A DNA stretch of 64,000 nucleotides from Bacteroidota bacterium (GTDB lineage Bacteria; Bacteroidota; Bacteroidia; Chitinophagales; Saprospiraceae), in NCBI GenBank assembly GCA_017858735.1, contig JAFMBH010000003.1, positions 58,712 to 122,711 of the forward strand, in the 5' to 3' direction. Below, one piece after another: positions 56,458-64,000 of this stretch. The translations under genes were made by a program, and so were the position numbers. A model generated the notes under the pieces. It was given only the letters and a program-made list of their open reading frames with translations, was not told the DNA's origin and searched no databases. The number at the start of each line of letters is the position of its first letter. Within the stretch, counting starts at the first letter, position 1.

Positions 56458-56491
56458 GGTTCATTAAGGTTTGTTTGGTAAACATGATTTA

Positions 56492-56510
56492 CCTAAATAA
56501 CGTATTTAGG
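56492..56510. promoter_or_regulatory. Palindrome at the TPR gene start region
   Basis: CCTAAATA-ACG-TATTTAGG is a perfect 8-bp inverted repeat with a 3-base centre. It lies just downstream of the gene's -7 box, where transcription should begin, so it could be a repressor site or a 5'-UTR hairpin. Confidence 0.4.
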
Positions 56511-56513
56511 GTT

Positions 56514-56521
56514 CAAAATTA
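56514..56521 (-). promoter_or_regulatory. -7 promoter element of the TPR gene
   Basis: On the minus strand TAATTTTG matches TAnnTTTG, 56 bases before the ATG. No TTTG was found at the usual -33 spacing. Confidence 0.4.
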
Positions 56522-56538
56522 TTGTTTTTGCAAAAATA

Positions 56539-59106
56539 TTATAATTCCTGAGGAATTTCAGTGTCATTGTCTGAAATATCCGGGTTATCGATACTATTTT
56601 CGTTATTTTCCATAGAAATTTCAATATTTTCCTCACCCTCTGGCATCTCTATCTCTGGGGAATAGGGGATAACGGCAACATCAGCAATGGCATCATCTTC
56701 ATCTAATCGTATTACTCTTACGCCTTGAGTGGCTCTACCGATGACTCTCATTGTTGACACTGCCATACGAATAATAATTCCAGACCGATTAGTAATCATC
56801 AAATCCTCATTTTCCTGAACAGCTTTCATAGCAATGAGCGCACCCGTTTTATCAGTAATTTGCATTGTTTTTACTCCCTTGGCACCTCTATTGGTCAATC
56901 TGTATTCATCAACCTCCGATCTTTTACCATTTCCCTTCTCAGAAACAACAAGAATGGTATCCTGAACACTTTCTGCAGGATTAATACAAAGCATGCCGAC
57001 TATGGCATCAGATTCACCGGAAAGCGCCATGCCTTTTACGCCTGTGGCATTCCGTCCCATGGGTCTTACTTTAGATTCATGAAAGCGAACGGCATACCCA
57101 CGACGACTTGCGAGGAATATTTGATGATCTCCACCTGTTAAAGTAGCTGAAAGCAACATATCACCTTCAGCGATGGTAATGGCATTAATGCCTCCTACTC
57201 TTGGGCGGGAATAAGCTTCTACTGCTGTTTTTTTAATAATCCCCAGATGGGTACAGAAAATGATATAATGATTTTTAACAAACTCACTATCATTTAAATT
57301 TGGAATATTAATATAAGCTTTGACCTTATCGTCCTGTGCTATATTGAGGATATTCTGAATAGCTCTGCCCGCTGATGATTTACTTGCCTCTGGAATTTCA
57401 AAAACACGTAACCAAAAGCATTTTCCAGATTCCGTGAAAAGGAGCAAATAATTATGTGAATTGGCCACGAACATGTTGACAATAAAATCTTCGTCTCTTG
57501 TTCGCGAACCTTTCGCACCTCTTCCTCCCCTACTCTGCGTTCTGAATTCCGAGGCTGCGGTACGTTTAATATAGCCCAGGTTAGATATGGTAACGACCAC
57601 CTCTTCCTCCTTTATAAGGTCTTCCAGATTGATATCACCCTCAGCGGCAACAATTTCTGTTCTTCTGGCATCACCATAGTTATCTTTAATTTCTAAAAGT
57701 TCGGTTCTAACTATTTCCCTTTGAATTTCTTCAGAAGCCAGAATAGATTCATAGTAAGCGATTCTATCCATTACTTCTTTGTATTCAGCTCTTACTTTAT
57801 CTCTCTCAAGACCAGTCAAACGTTGCAGCCTCATTTCGAGAATAGCTTTAGCCTGAATTTCAGACAAACCGAAAGTAGACATCAAGCCCTCTTTAGCTTC
57901 ATCGACATTTTTGCTTGCTCTAATTAAGGCAATAACCTCATCTAAATGATCTAAAGCGATAAGGATACCCTCAAGAATATGCGCTCTTTCCTTCGCCTTT
58001 TTTAAATCATATTTTGTTCTTTTAACAATGACCTCCAGGCGGAATTTTATAAACTCCACAATCATGTCCTTCAAACATAAGATTTCTGGCCTGCCACCAA
58101 CTAAAGCTACATTGTTGATACCGTAGGAAGTTTGAAGAGGAGAATATTTGTAGAGTTGGGAAAGAACTACTTTAGCCATAGCATCTCTCTTTATCTCCAC
58201 AACTACCCTCATTCCTTGTCTTGCAGACTCATCTCTGACGTCAGAAATACCTGGAATCTTTTTTTCAATGGTGAGTTCAGCAATTTTTGCTACTAACATT
58301 GATTTATTGACCTGATAAGGAATTTCAGTAATAATAATAGATTCCCTTCCAGAAGCAGAGGTTTCAATTTCTGCTCTTCCTCTGAGTACAATTTTACCAC
58401 GACCTGTTTCAAAACCCTCTCTGACTCCTTTGGTACCGTAAATAATTCCACCTGTAGGGAAATCAGGTGCTTTAATGTATTGCATTAAACCATCCACATC
58501 AATATCCGGATTAGCTAAAGTGGCGACGATACCGTCAATAACCTCTGTCAGATTATGAGGCATAAGATTTGTGGCCATTCCTACAGCAATACCTGAAGCA
58601 CCGTTGATTAACAAATTTGGAACCTTGGTAGGTAAAACGGAGGGTTCTTCCAAAGAATCATCGAAATTTAGCGTAAAATCAACGGTATCTTTATCAATAT
58701 CGGCTAAAATCTCATCACTGATTTTTTTTAATCTTGCTTCGGTATAACGCATGGCAGCAGGACCGTCACCATCAATATTACCGAAATTACCCTGAGGATC
58801 GACCAAGGGATAGCGTAATGACCAGTCCTGGGCCATTCTCACCATTGTATCATAAACGGAAGTATCACCATGAGGATGATATTTTCCTAATACCTCACCT
58901 ACAATACGTGCAGACTTCTTATGCGCTTTATTATGCGTTAGTCCCAAATCAGACATGGCATAAAGAACTCTTCTTTGAACAGGTTTCATCCCATCTCTTA
59001 CATCCGGTAAAGCACGGGATACAATAACTGACATTGAATAATCAATGTAAGCTGATTTCATTTCATCCTCTATTTGAATAGGGATTATACGGTCTTCTGG
59101 AGTCAT
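56539..59106 (-). CDS. gyrA: DNA gyrase subunit A
   Basis: Breakage-reunion subunit of gyrase, which introduces negative supercoils with GyrB. The N-terminal winged-helix/tower part has [15 protein letters not shown], the quinolone region [15 protein letters not shown], and the catalytic tyrosine in AMRYTEARL (about residue 122). A GyrA-box-like RGGRGAKG (about 530) at the start of the C-terminal propeller marks gyrase rather than topoisomerase IV. The 855 residues are normal, with an acidic Asn/Glu-rich tail. The position matching E. coli Ser83 is Thr. It is divergent from ubiE; gyrB is not in the window. Confidence 0.97.
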   Translation of the reverse strand: MTPEDRIIPIQIEDEMKSAYIDYSMSVIVSRALPDVRDGMKPVQRRVLYAMSDLGLTHNKAHKKSARIVGEVLGKYHPHGDTSVYDTMVRMAQDWSLRYPLVDPQGNFGNIDGDGPAAMRYTEARLKKISDEILADIDKDTVDFTLNFDDSLEEPSVLPTKVPNLLINGASGIAVGMATNLMPHNLTEVIDGIVATLANPDIDVDGLMQYIKAPDFPTGGIIYGTKGVREGFETGRGKIVLRGRAEIETSASGRESIIITEIPYQVNKSMLVAKIAELTIEKKIPGISDVRDESARQGMRVVVEIKRDAMAKVVLSQLYKYSPLQTSYGINNVALVGGRPEILCLKDMIVEFIKFRLEVIVKRTKYDLKKAKERAHILEGILIALDHLDEVIALIRASKNVDEAKEGLMSTFGLSEIQAKAILEMRLQRLTGLERDKVRAEYKEVMDRIAYYESILASEEIQREIVRTELLEIKDNYGDARRTEIVAAEGDINLEDLIKEEEVVVTISNLGYIKRTAASEFRTQSRGGRGAKGSRTRDEDFIVNMFVANSHNYLLLFTESGKCFWLRVFEIPEASKSSAGRAIQNILNIAQDDKVKAYINIPNLNDSEFVKNHYIIFCTHLGIIKKTAVEAYSRPRVGGINAITIAEGDMLLSATLTGGDHQIFLASRRGYAVRFHESKVRPMGRNATGVKGMALSGESDAIVGMLCINPAESVQDTILVVSEKGNGKRSEVDEYRLTNRGAKGVKTMQITDKTGALIAMKAVQENEDLMITNRSGIIIRMAVSTMRVIGRATQGVRVIRLDEDDAIADVAVIPYSPEIEMPEGEENIEISMENNENSIDNPDISDNDTEIPQEL

Positions 59107-59192
59107 TACAGCTGTTAGTTATCCTGAAAAATAAAAGAATCATCTAAATTATTTATCAGGTTTTCAGTATGAACGGATTAATTTTCGTACCA

Positions 59193-59200
59193 CAAATCTA
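59193..59200 (-). promoter_or_regulatory. -7 promoter element of gyrA
   Basis: On the minus strand TAGATTTG matches TAnnTTTG, 86 bases before the gyrA ATG. A TTTG lies 24 bases further upstream, slightly beyond the usual spacing. Confidence 0.4.
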
Positions 59201-59238
59201 AGAAATTTTCGGACTAATTTTTAACAAAAAAAATCCAT

Positions 59239-59268
59239 TTTGTAGCCCGTATAATCTGTCTATATTTG
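59239..59268 (+). promoter_or_regulatory. Promoter of ubiE-porT
   Basis: TTTG, 18 bases, then TATATTTG agrees well with the Bacteroidota promoter pattern. The -7 box ends 18 bases before the ubiE ATG chosen here. The track's earlier start codon (59266) lies inside this box, which supports the ATG at 59287. Confidence 0.65.
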
Positions 59269-59286
59269 CGGCATAAAAGAATCAAC

Positions 59287-60009
59287 ATGGAAATCAAACC
59301 TTATCAGGCTGATGATACTAAAAAGAGTCAAGTATCAAGGATGTTTAACAGAATAGCCCCCTATTATGACTTTTTGAATCATTTTCTTTCTTTAGGTATA
59401 GATAAATATTGGAGAAAAAGAGCTATATCCTTATTAGGCACTGAAGAAATTCAAAATATCTTGGATATTGCTACGGGAACGGCAGATGTAGCCTTAGCAT
59501 TAAATCGATATTACCCAAAAAGTACAATCATTGGTTTGGACATATCTGTTGAAATGTTATCTATTGGCAGAAAAAAAATAAGCGACAAAGGCTTAACACC
59601 TAAAATAACTTTATTGGAAGGAGATTCTGAAAATCTACCTTTCGACGAAGGTTCCTTTGACGCTATTACCGTAGCCTTTGGCGTAAGAAATTTTGAAAAC
59701 CTGGATAAAGGTATAAAGGAGATGCATCGGGTTTTAAAAAAAGGAGGTAAAATAGTTGTGTTAGAATTTAGCCAGCCTTCCTTTTTTTTATTCAAAATAG
59801 TATTTAATTTCTATTTCAAATACATTTTACCCCTGATTGGTCGTTTAACATCGAAAGACCCAAGAGCTTACCAATATCTATATGAATCAGTCCAGGCCTT
59901 TCCATCGGGGGAAAAATTTCTTGATGTTTTAGGTAAAAATGGCTTTAAACCAATTCGATGCAACCCATTAACTTTCGGAATATGTTCAGCTTATTTAGCA
60001 GAAAAATAG
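59287..60009 (+). CDS. ubiE: Demethylmenaquinone methyltransferase (UbiE/MenG)
   Basis: SAM-dependent C-methyltransferase of the last step of menaquinone synthesis. Typical blocks: FNRIAPYYDFLNHFLSLGID (about 20-40), SAM motif LDIATGTADVALAL (about 58), VAFGVRNFENLDKGIKEMHRVLKKGG and FSQPSF. About 240 residues, normal. The start is MEIKPYQ; the seven extra track residues overlap the promoter. It overlaps the following porT gene by 28 bases. Confidence 0.93.
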   Translation: MEIKPYQADDTKKSQVSRMFNRIAPYYDFLNHFLSLGIDKYWRKRAISLLGTEEIQNILDIATGTADVALALNRYYPKSTIIGLDISVEMLSIGRKKISDKGLTPKITLLEGDSENLPFDEGSFDAITVAFGVRNFENLDKGIKEMHRVLKKGGKIVVLEFSQPSFFLFKIVFNFYFKYILPLIGRLTSKDPRAYQYLYESVQAFPSGEKFLDVLGKNGFKPIRCNPLTFGICSAYLAEK

Positions 60010-60692
60010 TCCTTTTTTATTTTGCTTTGATATGTCCATTTCTGGTTTTAAGTCAACGGGGCAGTGTTCATAATCCTAACTATCAGCAGTTTAACCAAAA
60101 TGACTATTACTTTGGATTCACCTTTGCTATTAATAATTCCAGATTCAGAACTTATCAATCGAGTGAATTTTTAAAGCACGATAGTATAAGAATTGTTCAG
60201 GGATTGGGGGGATCAGGTTTTAACGTAGGGATTGTATCAAATTTAAAGATGGGCAATTATTTTGATTTTCGATTTTTACCAACATTATCTTTTGCTGAAA
60301 AAAGACTGAAATATCAATATCCGGGTTACGCAAGTAATAGAAAAGTAGAATCCGTTTTTGTGGAATTACCCTTTCAATTCAGGTATAAATCTGAACCTTA
60401 TCATGATGTAAGGTTATTTTTATTAGCAGGTTTGAAATATTCATTTGATGTTGCCAGCGATTCCAGAACAAAACAGGCAGAAACCCTGGTGAAAATAGCT
60501 CCCAATGATTTTTCCTTTGAGACAGGCGTAGGTTTTCAAATATTTTTACCCTTCTTCATATTTTCCCCTGAATTAAAAATTTCGCAGGGAATGGGAAACA
60601 CACTGATTTTCAATAAGAATCTTTCAGAATCAACGATACTTGAAAAAATACTTTCCAGGACATTTACCATATCACTACATTTCGAAGGCTAG
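59982..60692 (+). CDS. porT: PorT-family outer-membrane protein of the type IX secretion system
   Basis: 236-residue predicted beta-barrel. Signal peptide from MFSLFSRKIVLFYFALICPF to LVLSQ; PNYQQFNQNDYYFGFTFAINNSRF and NVGIVSNLKMGNYFDFRFLPTLSFAEK match the PorT/outer-membrane barrel pattern with alternating strands and an aromatic end (TISLHFEG). PorT is needed for T9SS export in Porphyromonas. The start at MFSLF gives a clean signal; the track's start adds eight residues. Neighbour ubiE is a common companion of porT-like genes as far as I recall. It overlaps the convergent acpH gene by 29 bases. Confidence 0.82.
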   Translation: MFSLFSRKIVLFYFALICPFLVLSQRGSVHNPNYQQFNQNDYYFGFTFAINNSRFRTYQSSEFLKHDSIRIVQGLGGSGFNVGIVSNLKMGNYFDFRFLPTLSFAEKRLKYQYPGYASNRKVESVFVELPFQFRYKSEPYHDVRLFLLAGLKYSFDVASDSRTKQAETLVKIAPNDFSFETGVGFQIFLPFFIFSPELKISQGMGNTLIFNKNLSESTILEKILSRTFTISLHFEG

Positions 60693-61263
60693 CCTGTTTT
60701 TTTGAATACTCAATCATATCGGGAAAAAGAGAAAGGAAAGATTTTTCTATAGTATCCCCTTCTTTTTGAAGACTAACGTGCCAACTTTCCAACCATTGAG
60801 GCTGGGCAACCCGTTTGGTTAATCTCAAAAAACAATACGACAAACCCTCATAATGCCCATAGTGTAAAAGCCAGTTACCTTGAATCATTGCTCTTAATTG
60901 AATTTGCGACAAATCTGGTAATTTTTCAATATTCTCTAATAATAGCTTATTAGTATCTGCAGAAAATTCTTCCAGTGAAATGCTGGAAAAGTAATGCCAG
61001 TTTTTGACTAAAAAATAATCGAAAAGAATATCAAGGACTACTGAGGCATATTTACCGTGTAAAGGATAAAGAACGGGCAAACAAGTTTGAAAATCAGGAT
61101 GGTTATCTGTGAAAATATCCATTTTCCTATGATGAATAACGCCATCAGAAACCTTTTCAGCAAGATTTTTATGGATATTACCTTTTAACAAATCAGCGGT
61201 AATATTTCCCAGAAGGAAATCTGGATCTTTACCCGACAAAAATGCGTGAGCCAAATAATTCAT
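60664..61263 (-). CDS. Acyl carrier protein phosphodiesterase (AcpH family, DUF479)
   Basis: 199 residues. The opening MNYLAHAFLSGKDPDFLLGNITADLLKGN and the HHRKMDIFTDNHP block match AcpH, an HD-like metal enzyme that removes the 4'-phosphopantetheine arm from acyl carrier protein; LDILFDYFLVKNW provides a further conserved Asp/Phe block. Activity in Bacteroidota members is assumed from the family. It is divergent from ychF and its 3' end overlaps porT antisense by 29 bases. Confidence 0.88.
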   Translation of the reverse strand: MNYLAHAFLSGKDPDFLLGNITADLLKGNIHKNLAEKVSDGVIHHRKMDIFTDNHPDFQTCLPVLYPLHGKYASVVLDILFDYFLVKNWHYFSSISLEEFSADTNKLLLENIEKLPDLSQIQLRAMIQGNWLLHYGHYEGLSYCFLRLTKRVAQPQWLESWHVSLQKEGDTIEKSFLSLFPDMIEYSKKQASLRNVVIW

Positions 61264-61335
61264 TAGAAAAATATAAAATAATACAATAAACAGTTAAGTT
61301 TTAAAATAAGTTTCTAATAATGAATTTTGGTTTTT

Positions 61336-61343
61336 TATATTTG
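61336..61343 (+). promoter_or_regulatory. -7 promoter element of ychF
   Basis: TATATTTG matches TAnnTTTG, 20 bases before the ychF ATG. A TTTC 21 bases upstream is a one-mismatch -33 candidate. Confidence 0.55.
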
Positions 61344-61363
61344 CATCCTTAAAATAAAATAAC

Positions 61364-62461
61364 ATGGGTTTGAAATGTGGTATTGTAGGTTTACCAAATG
61401 TTGGAAAATCAACTTTGTTTAATGCGCTGACATCTGCCGGCGCATTGGCAGCTAATTATCCTTTTGCAACAAAGGAGCCTAATATCGGAATGATTGTAGT
61501 TCCTGATGAAAGACTGGATCAACTGGCAGCGTTAATCAATCCACGAAATGTGCTCCCCACCAACGTTGAAATATTAGATATTGCCGGATTAATAAAAGGA
61601 GCAAGCAAAGGTGAAGGTCTTGGGAATCAATTTTTGGGTAATATTAGGGAGGTTGATGCCATATTACATGTAGTTCGTTGTTTTGAAGACGATAATGTTG
61701 TTCATGTTGACGGAAGTGTAAATCCTGTCAGAGATAAGGAAATCATTGATTTGGAATTAATTCTAAAGGACATTGAAACCGTTGAGAAAAGGTTAGATAA
61801 ATATAAAAAACAAGCTAAAAGCGGTAATAAAGAAGATGTTAGAGCAGTGGAACATTGTTCCAACTTGCTAAAACACCTTGAAAATAGCCAGCCTGCACGA
61901 AATTTTGACACCGACGATGAAGGTAAAGCTATCCTTGTTGAAATGATGCTATTAACAGACAAACCTATATTATACGTTTGCAACGTGGATGAAAATTCCT
62001 TCCCAGATGGAAATAAACTTACACGTGAATTTGAAAAGGCCATTGAAGGAGAACCTGCGGAAATTATTCTTATATGTGCTGGCATCGAAGCGGACATAGC
62101 TGCCCTGGATTCCGTAGAGGAAAGAAAGGAATTTTTAGAAGCAATGGGACTGGAAGAGCCTGGCGTGAATAGGTTAATCCGTAAAAGTTATCAATTACTA
62201 AACCTGGTAACTTACTTCACTGCCGGGGAAAAGGAAGTACGCGCCTGGACTATTACCAAAGGAACAAAAGCTCCCGGGGCTGCCGGTGTAATTCACTCTG
62301 ATTTTGAAAAGGGCTTCATTAGAGCAGAAGTTATTCATTATCAAGATTTCATACATTACAAGTCTGAAGCTCAAGTTAAAGAAGCTGGAAAAATGTCCGT
62401 AGAAGGGAAAGAATATACTGTCCTTGATGGTGATATCATGCATTTTAGATTTAATGTTTAA
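61364..62461 (+). CDS. ychF: Redox-regulated ATPase YchF (OLA1 family)
   Basis: Obg-related P-loop protein that prefers ATP and interacts with ribosomes. G1 is GLPNVGKSTLFNAL (about 8-21), G3 is DIAGLIKGASKGEGLGNQFL (about 68-88), and the G4 position reads NVDEN instead of NKxD, as in YchF proteins. A coiled-coil insertion (about 130-180) and a C-terminal TGS domain (YFTAGEKEVRAWTI, about 280-365) complete the usual 365 residues. Monocistronic, convergent with the GMC oxidoreductase gene 18 bases on. Confidence 0.96.
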   Translation: MGLKCGIVGLPNVGKSTLFNALTSAGALAANYPFATKEPNIGMIVVPDERLDQLAALINPRNVLPTNVEILDIAGLIKGASKGEGLGNQFLGNIREVDAILHVVRCFEDDNVVHVDGSVNPVRDKEIIDLELILKDIETVEKRLDKYKKQAKSGNKEDVRAVEHCSNLLKHLENSQPARNFDTDDEGKAILVEMMLLTDKPILYVCNVDENSFPDGNKLTREFEKAIEGEPAEIILICAGIEADIAALDSVEERKEFLEAMGLEEPGVNRLIRKSYQLLNLVTYFTAGEKEVRAWTITKGTKAPGAAGVIHSDFEKGFIRAEVIHYQDFIHYKSEAQVKEAGKMSVEGKEYTVLDGDIMHFRFNV

Positions 62462-62479
62462 TAAAAACTCCCGAAATTA

Positions 62480-64000
62480 TTAATCATTAAATTTAATTAG
62501 GTCTGAGGCTTTCTCGGCCACAACAATAACGGGTGCATTGGTATTTCCTGAAGTAACTTCGGGAATTACCGATGCATCCACCACTCTCAATCCTTCCACT
62601 CCATTGACTCTAAGTGAAAATGGAGAAACGACGGCTTCGTCATCCACACCCATTTTACAAGTTCCACAAGGGTGATAAACTGTTTCACAAAAATTCAATA
62701 TATGTTGTATCCTTTCCTCGTCATCATTAAAGATTCCAGGAAAGTTTAAGGTATTACTCTTCCTGAAAGGCTCAAACGCATTAGACAGTAATATAGCTTC
62801 AGCCCATTTAACACCTCTAAGTAAAGTTTTAAGATCTTCTCCCCCCGCATCACTGAGATATTGAGGATCAATAAGGGGAGCATCCAACGGATTTGAAGAT
62901 TGTAATCCAACAAATCCGCGACTTTTAGGTTTGAGCAAAGTAGGCAAAATAGTAAACCCTTCTTCTTTTGGAAGCGATGGAAAATCGTGGATATCCTTAC
63001 CTGCCACCGGCGCAAAATGAAATTGAATATCAGGTCTATCTAATTCGGGAAGGGTTCTAAGAAACGAGCAAGCAGCGAGTGGACTAGCTGAAAGGGGACC
63101 AGACTTTGAAACGAGATATTTAATAATATTTGGAATAACCCATGGAATTCTTTCTACATTATTGTAGGTGATTCGCTGGTTGCACAAAACATTAAGATTG
63201 ACAAACAAGTGATCAGACAGATTTTTTCCGACCCCCTTCAAATCTAAACGGCAACTTAAACCTTTATCCTTCAAATAATCTTTATCTCCAATCCCTGATA
63301 ACATCATTATCTGAGGAGACTGGAATGCGCCGGCACTAAGAATGACTTCTTTTGCCTTGATTACTTCCCTGATATTATTTTTAACATCGGTAAATACTTC
63401 TATGCCAACCACTTTATCTTTTTCCCAACTTAAGCCAGCCACGTGTACATTAGATAATAAGCGCAAATTAGGCCTACCCAAAATGGGTTTTATAAAAGAC
63501 TCATACGTCGAGTGCCTCACACCGTCTTTGATAGTAAATTGAAATTTTCCTGCACCATCTTGAACTTCTCCATTAAAATCAAGATTATGAGGGATACCCA
63601 TTTCTTCATTAGCCTCAATAAAAGCTTTAGTTAAAGGAGTTTCAAAACGGTTGTACGAAACTGAAAGTGGACCACGAACGCCATGATATTCATTTTCAAA
63701 ATTCTTGTTTTGCTCTGATTTTTTAAAATAGGGCAAAAGATCTTTGTAAGCCCAACCAACATTACCCCATTTTGACCAATCGTTATAATCTTCTGCATTT
63801 CCTCTGATGTAGGCCATGCAATTAACAGCACTTGAACCGCCCATCAACTTTCCTCTTGGTTGATACATTTTTCTGTTATTCACCCTTTTCTGAGGAACAG
63901 TATGAAAATTCCAGTTATGGCTTGAAAAATGTAATTTAGAGTAAGCCGCAGGAATTTTAACATTCATTGGTTGCAATGACGCGCCTGCCTCCACTAAGAT
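62480..64000 (-). CDS. GMC-family FAD oxidoreductase, choline dehydrogenase-like (5' end outside window)
   Basis: Flavoprotein of the glucose-methanol-choline family. The frame is open to the right edge (ILVEAGA), so the track's start is an internal GTG and the N-terminal GxGxxG Rossmann motif, about 30-40 residues, is missing. Visible: first GMC signature region [19 protein letters not shown], second signature [15 protein letters not shown], catalytic His in [13 protein letters not shown] and the closing [17 protein letters not shown]. These fit alcohol/choline dehydrogenases; the substrate is undetermined. No betB or transporter gene is visible. Confidence 0.92.
   Translation of the reverse strand: MLVEAGASLQPMNVKIPAAYSKLHFSSHNWNFHTVPQKRVNNRKMYQPRGKLMGGSSAVNCMAYIRGNAEDYNDWSKWGNVGWAYKDLLPYFKKSEQNKNFENEYHGVRGPLSVSYNRFETPLTKAFIEANEEMGIPHNLDFNGEVQDGAGKFQFTIKDGVRHSTYESFIKPILGRPNLRLLSNVHVAGLSWEKDKVVGIEVFTDVKNNIREVIKAKEVILSAGAFQSPQIMMLSGIGDKDYLKDKGLSCRLDLKGVGKNLSDHLFVNLNVLCNQRITYNNVERIPWVIPNIIKYLVSKSGPLSASPLAACSFLRTLPELDRPDIQFHFAPVAGKDIHDFPSLPKEEGFTILPTLLKPKSRGFVGLQSSNPLDAPLIDPQYLSDAGGEDLKTLLRGVKWAEAILLSNAFEPFRKSNTLNFPGIFNDDEERIQHILNFCETVYHPCGTCKMGVDDEAVVSPFSLRVNGVEGLRVVDASVIPEVTSGNTNAPVIVVAEKASDLIKFND

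Noticed and set aside
62746-63015. 89-residue minus-strand frame inside the GMC oxidoreductase
   Set aside because: It is an out-of-frame shadow of a gene with clear GMC motifs.

Overview
The window is a chromosomal segment of a low-GC member of the Bacteroidota. The evidence is a SusC/SusD pair, type IX secretion (T9SS) parts and cargo (PorT, PorP/SprF-like, type A and type B C-terminal sorting domains), FtsE of the Bacteroidota kind, and repeated TAnnTTTG (-7) promoter elements in place of E. coli-like boxes. Abundant PKD/Ig-like surface proteins, a FISUMP protein and a DUF4397 lipoprotein suggest the Saprospiria/Chitinophagia side of the phylum, but that is inference. No rRNA, tRNA, CRISPR array, insertion sequence or phage gene was seen. 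No stretch over about 300 bases lacks a gene; the longest gaps (20647-20929, 21600-21815, 23256-23446, 59107-59286) are described or hold only regulatory sites.

Layout: 1-2.0 kb, end of ilvB (cut by the window edge) and ilvN. 2.1-7.5 kb, a SusC-type receptor with a one-base frameshift, SusD and a DUF4397 lipoprotein, closed by a bidirectional terminator. 7.6-10.6 kb, a secreted metzincin protease with a T9SS tail. 10.7-13.4 kb, tex and a PmtA-like methyltransferase. 13.5-19.8 kb, RND efflux operon 1 (tetR-tolC-adaptor-permease) with a palindromic operator candidate. 19.9-21.6 kb, fabG and a UPF0175/DUF3368 toxin-antitoxin pair. 21.8-25.6 kb, an aldo/keto reductase-RidA fusion, an APC permease and a FISUMP protein. 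25.6-31.7 kb, RND efflux operon 2 with the same gene order as operon 1 and its own operator palindrome. 31.8-36.9 kb, a run of same-strand genes: ECF sigma, membrane anti-sigma candidate, a repeat-rich DUF4097-like protein, an unknown, rlmH, rhomboid, YdcF/ElyC-like, NUDIX. 36.9-39.7 kb, ftsE, an exported adenosine deaminase-like protein and an exported nuclease.

39.6-55.0 kb is the most distinctive region. It holds a PorP/SprF-like protein, a 1627-residue PKD/Ig-like protein with a type B sorting domain, a PKD lipoprotein, an unknown exported protein with two late membrane segments, a propeller-like lipoprotein and a single-pass membrane protein with ankyrin repeats predicted on the periplasmic side. 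Convergent to them lies a 1136-residue paralogue of the giant protein carrying a type A sorting domain instead. I infer a T9SS-exported surface apparatus with inner-membrane and outer-membrane partners.

55.1-64 kb holds housekeeping genes: a TPR protein, gyrA, ubiE/menG overlapping porT, acpH, ychF and a GMC oxidoreductase cut by the right edge.
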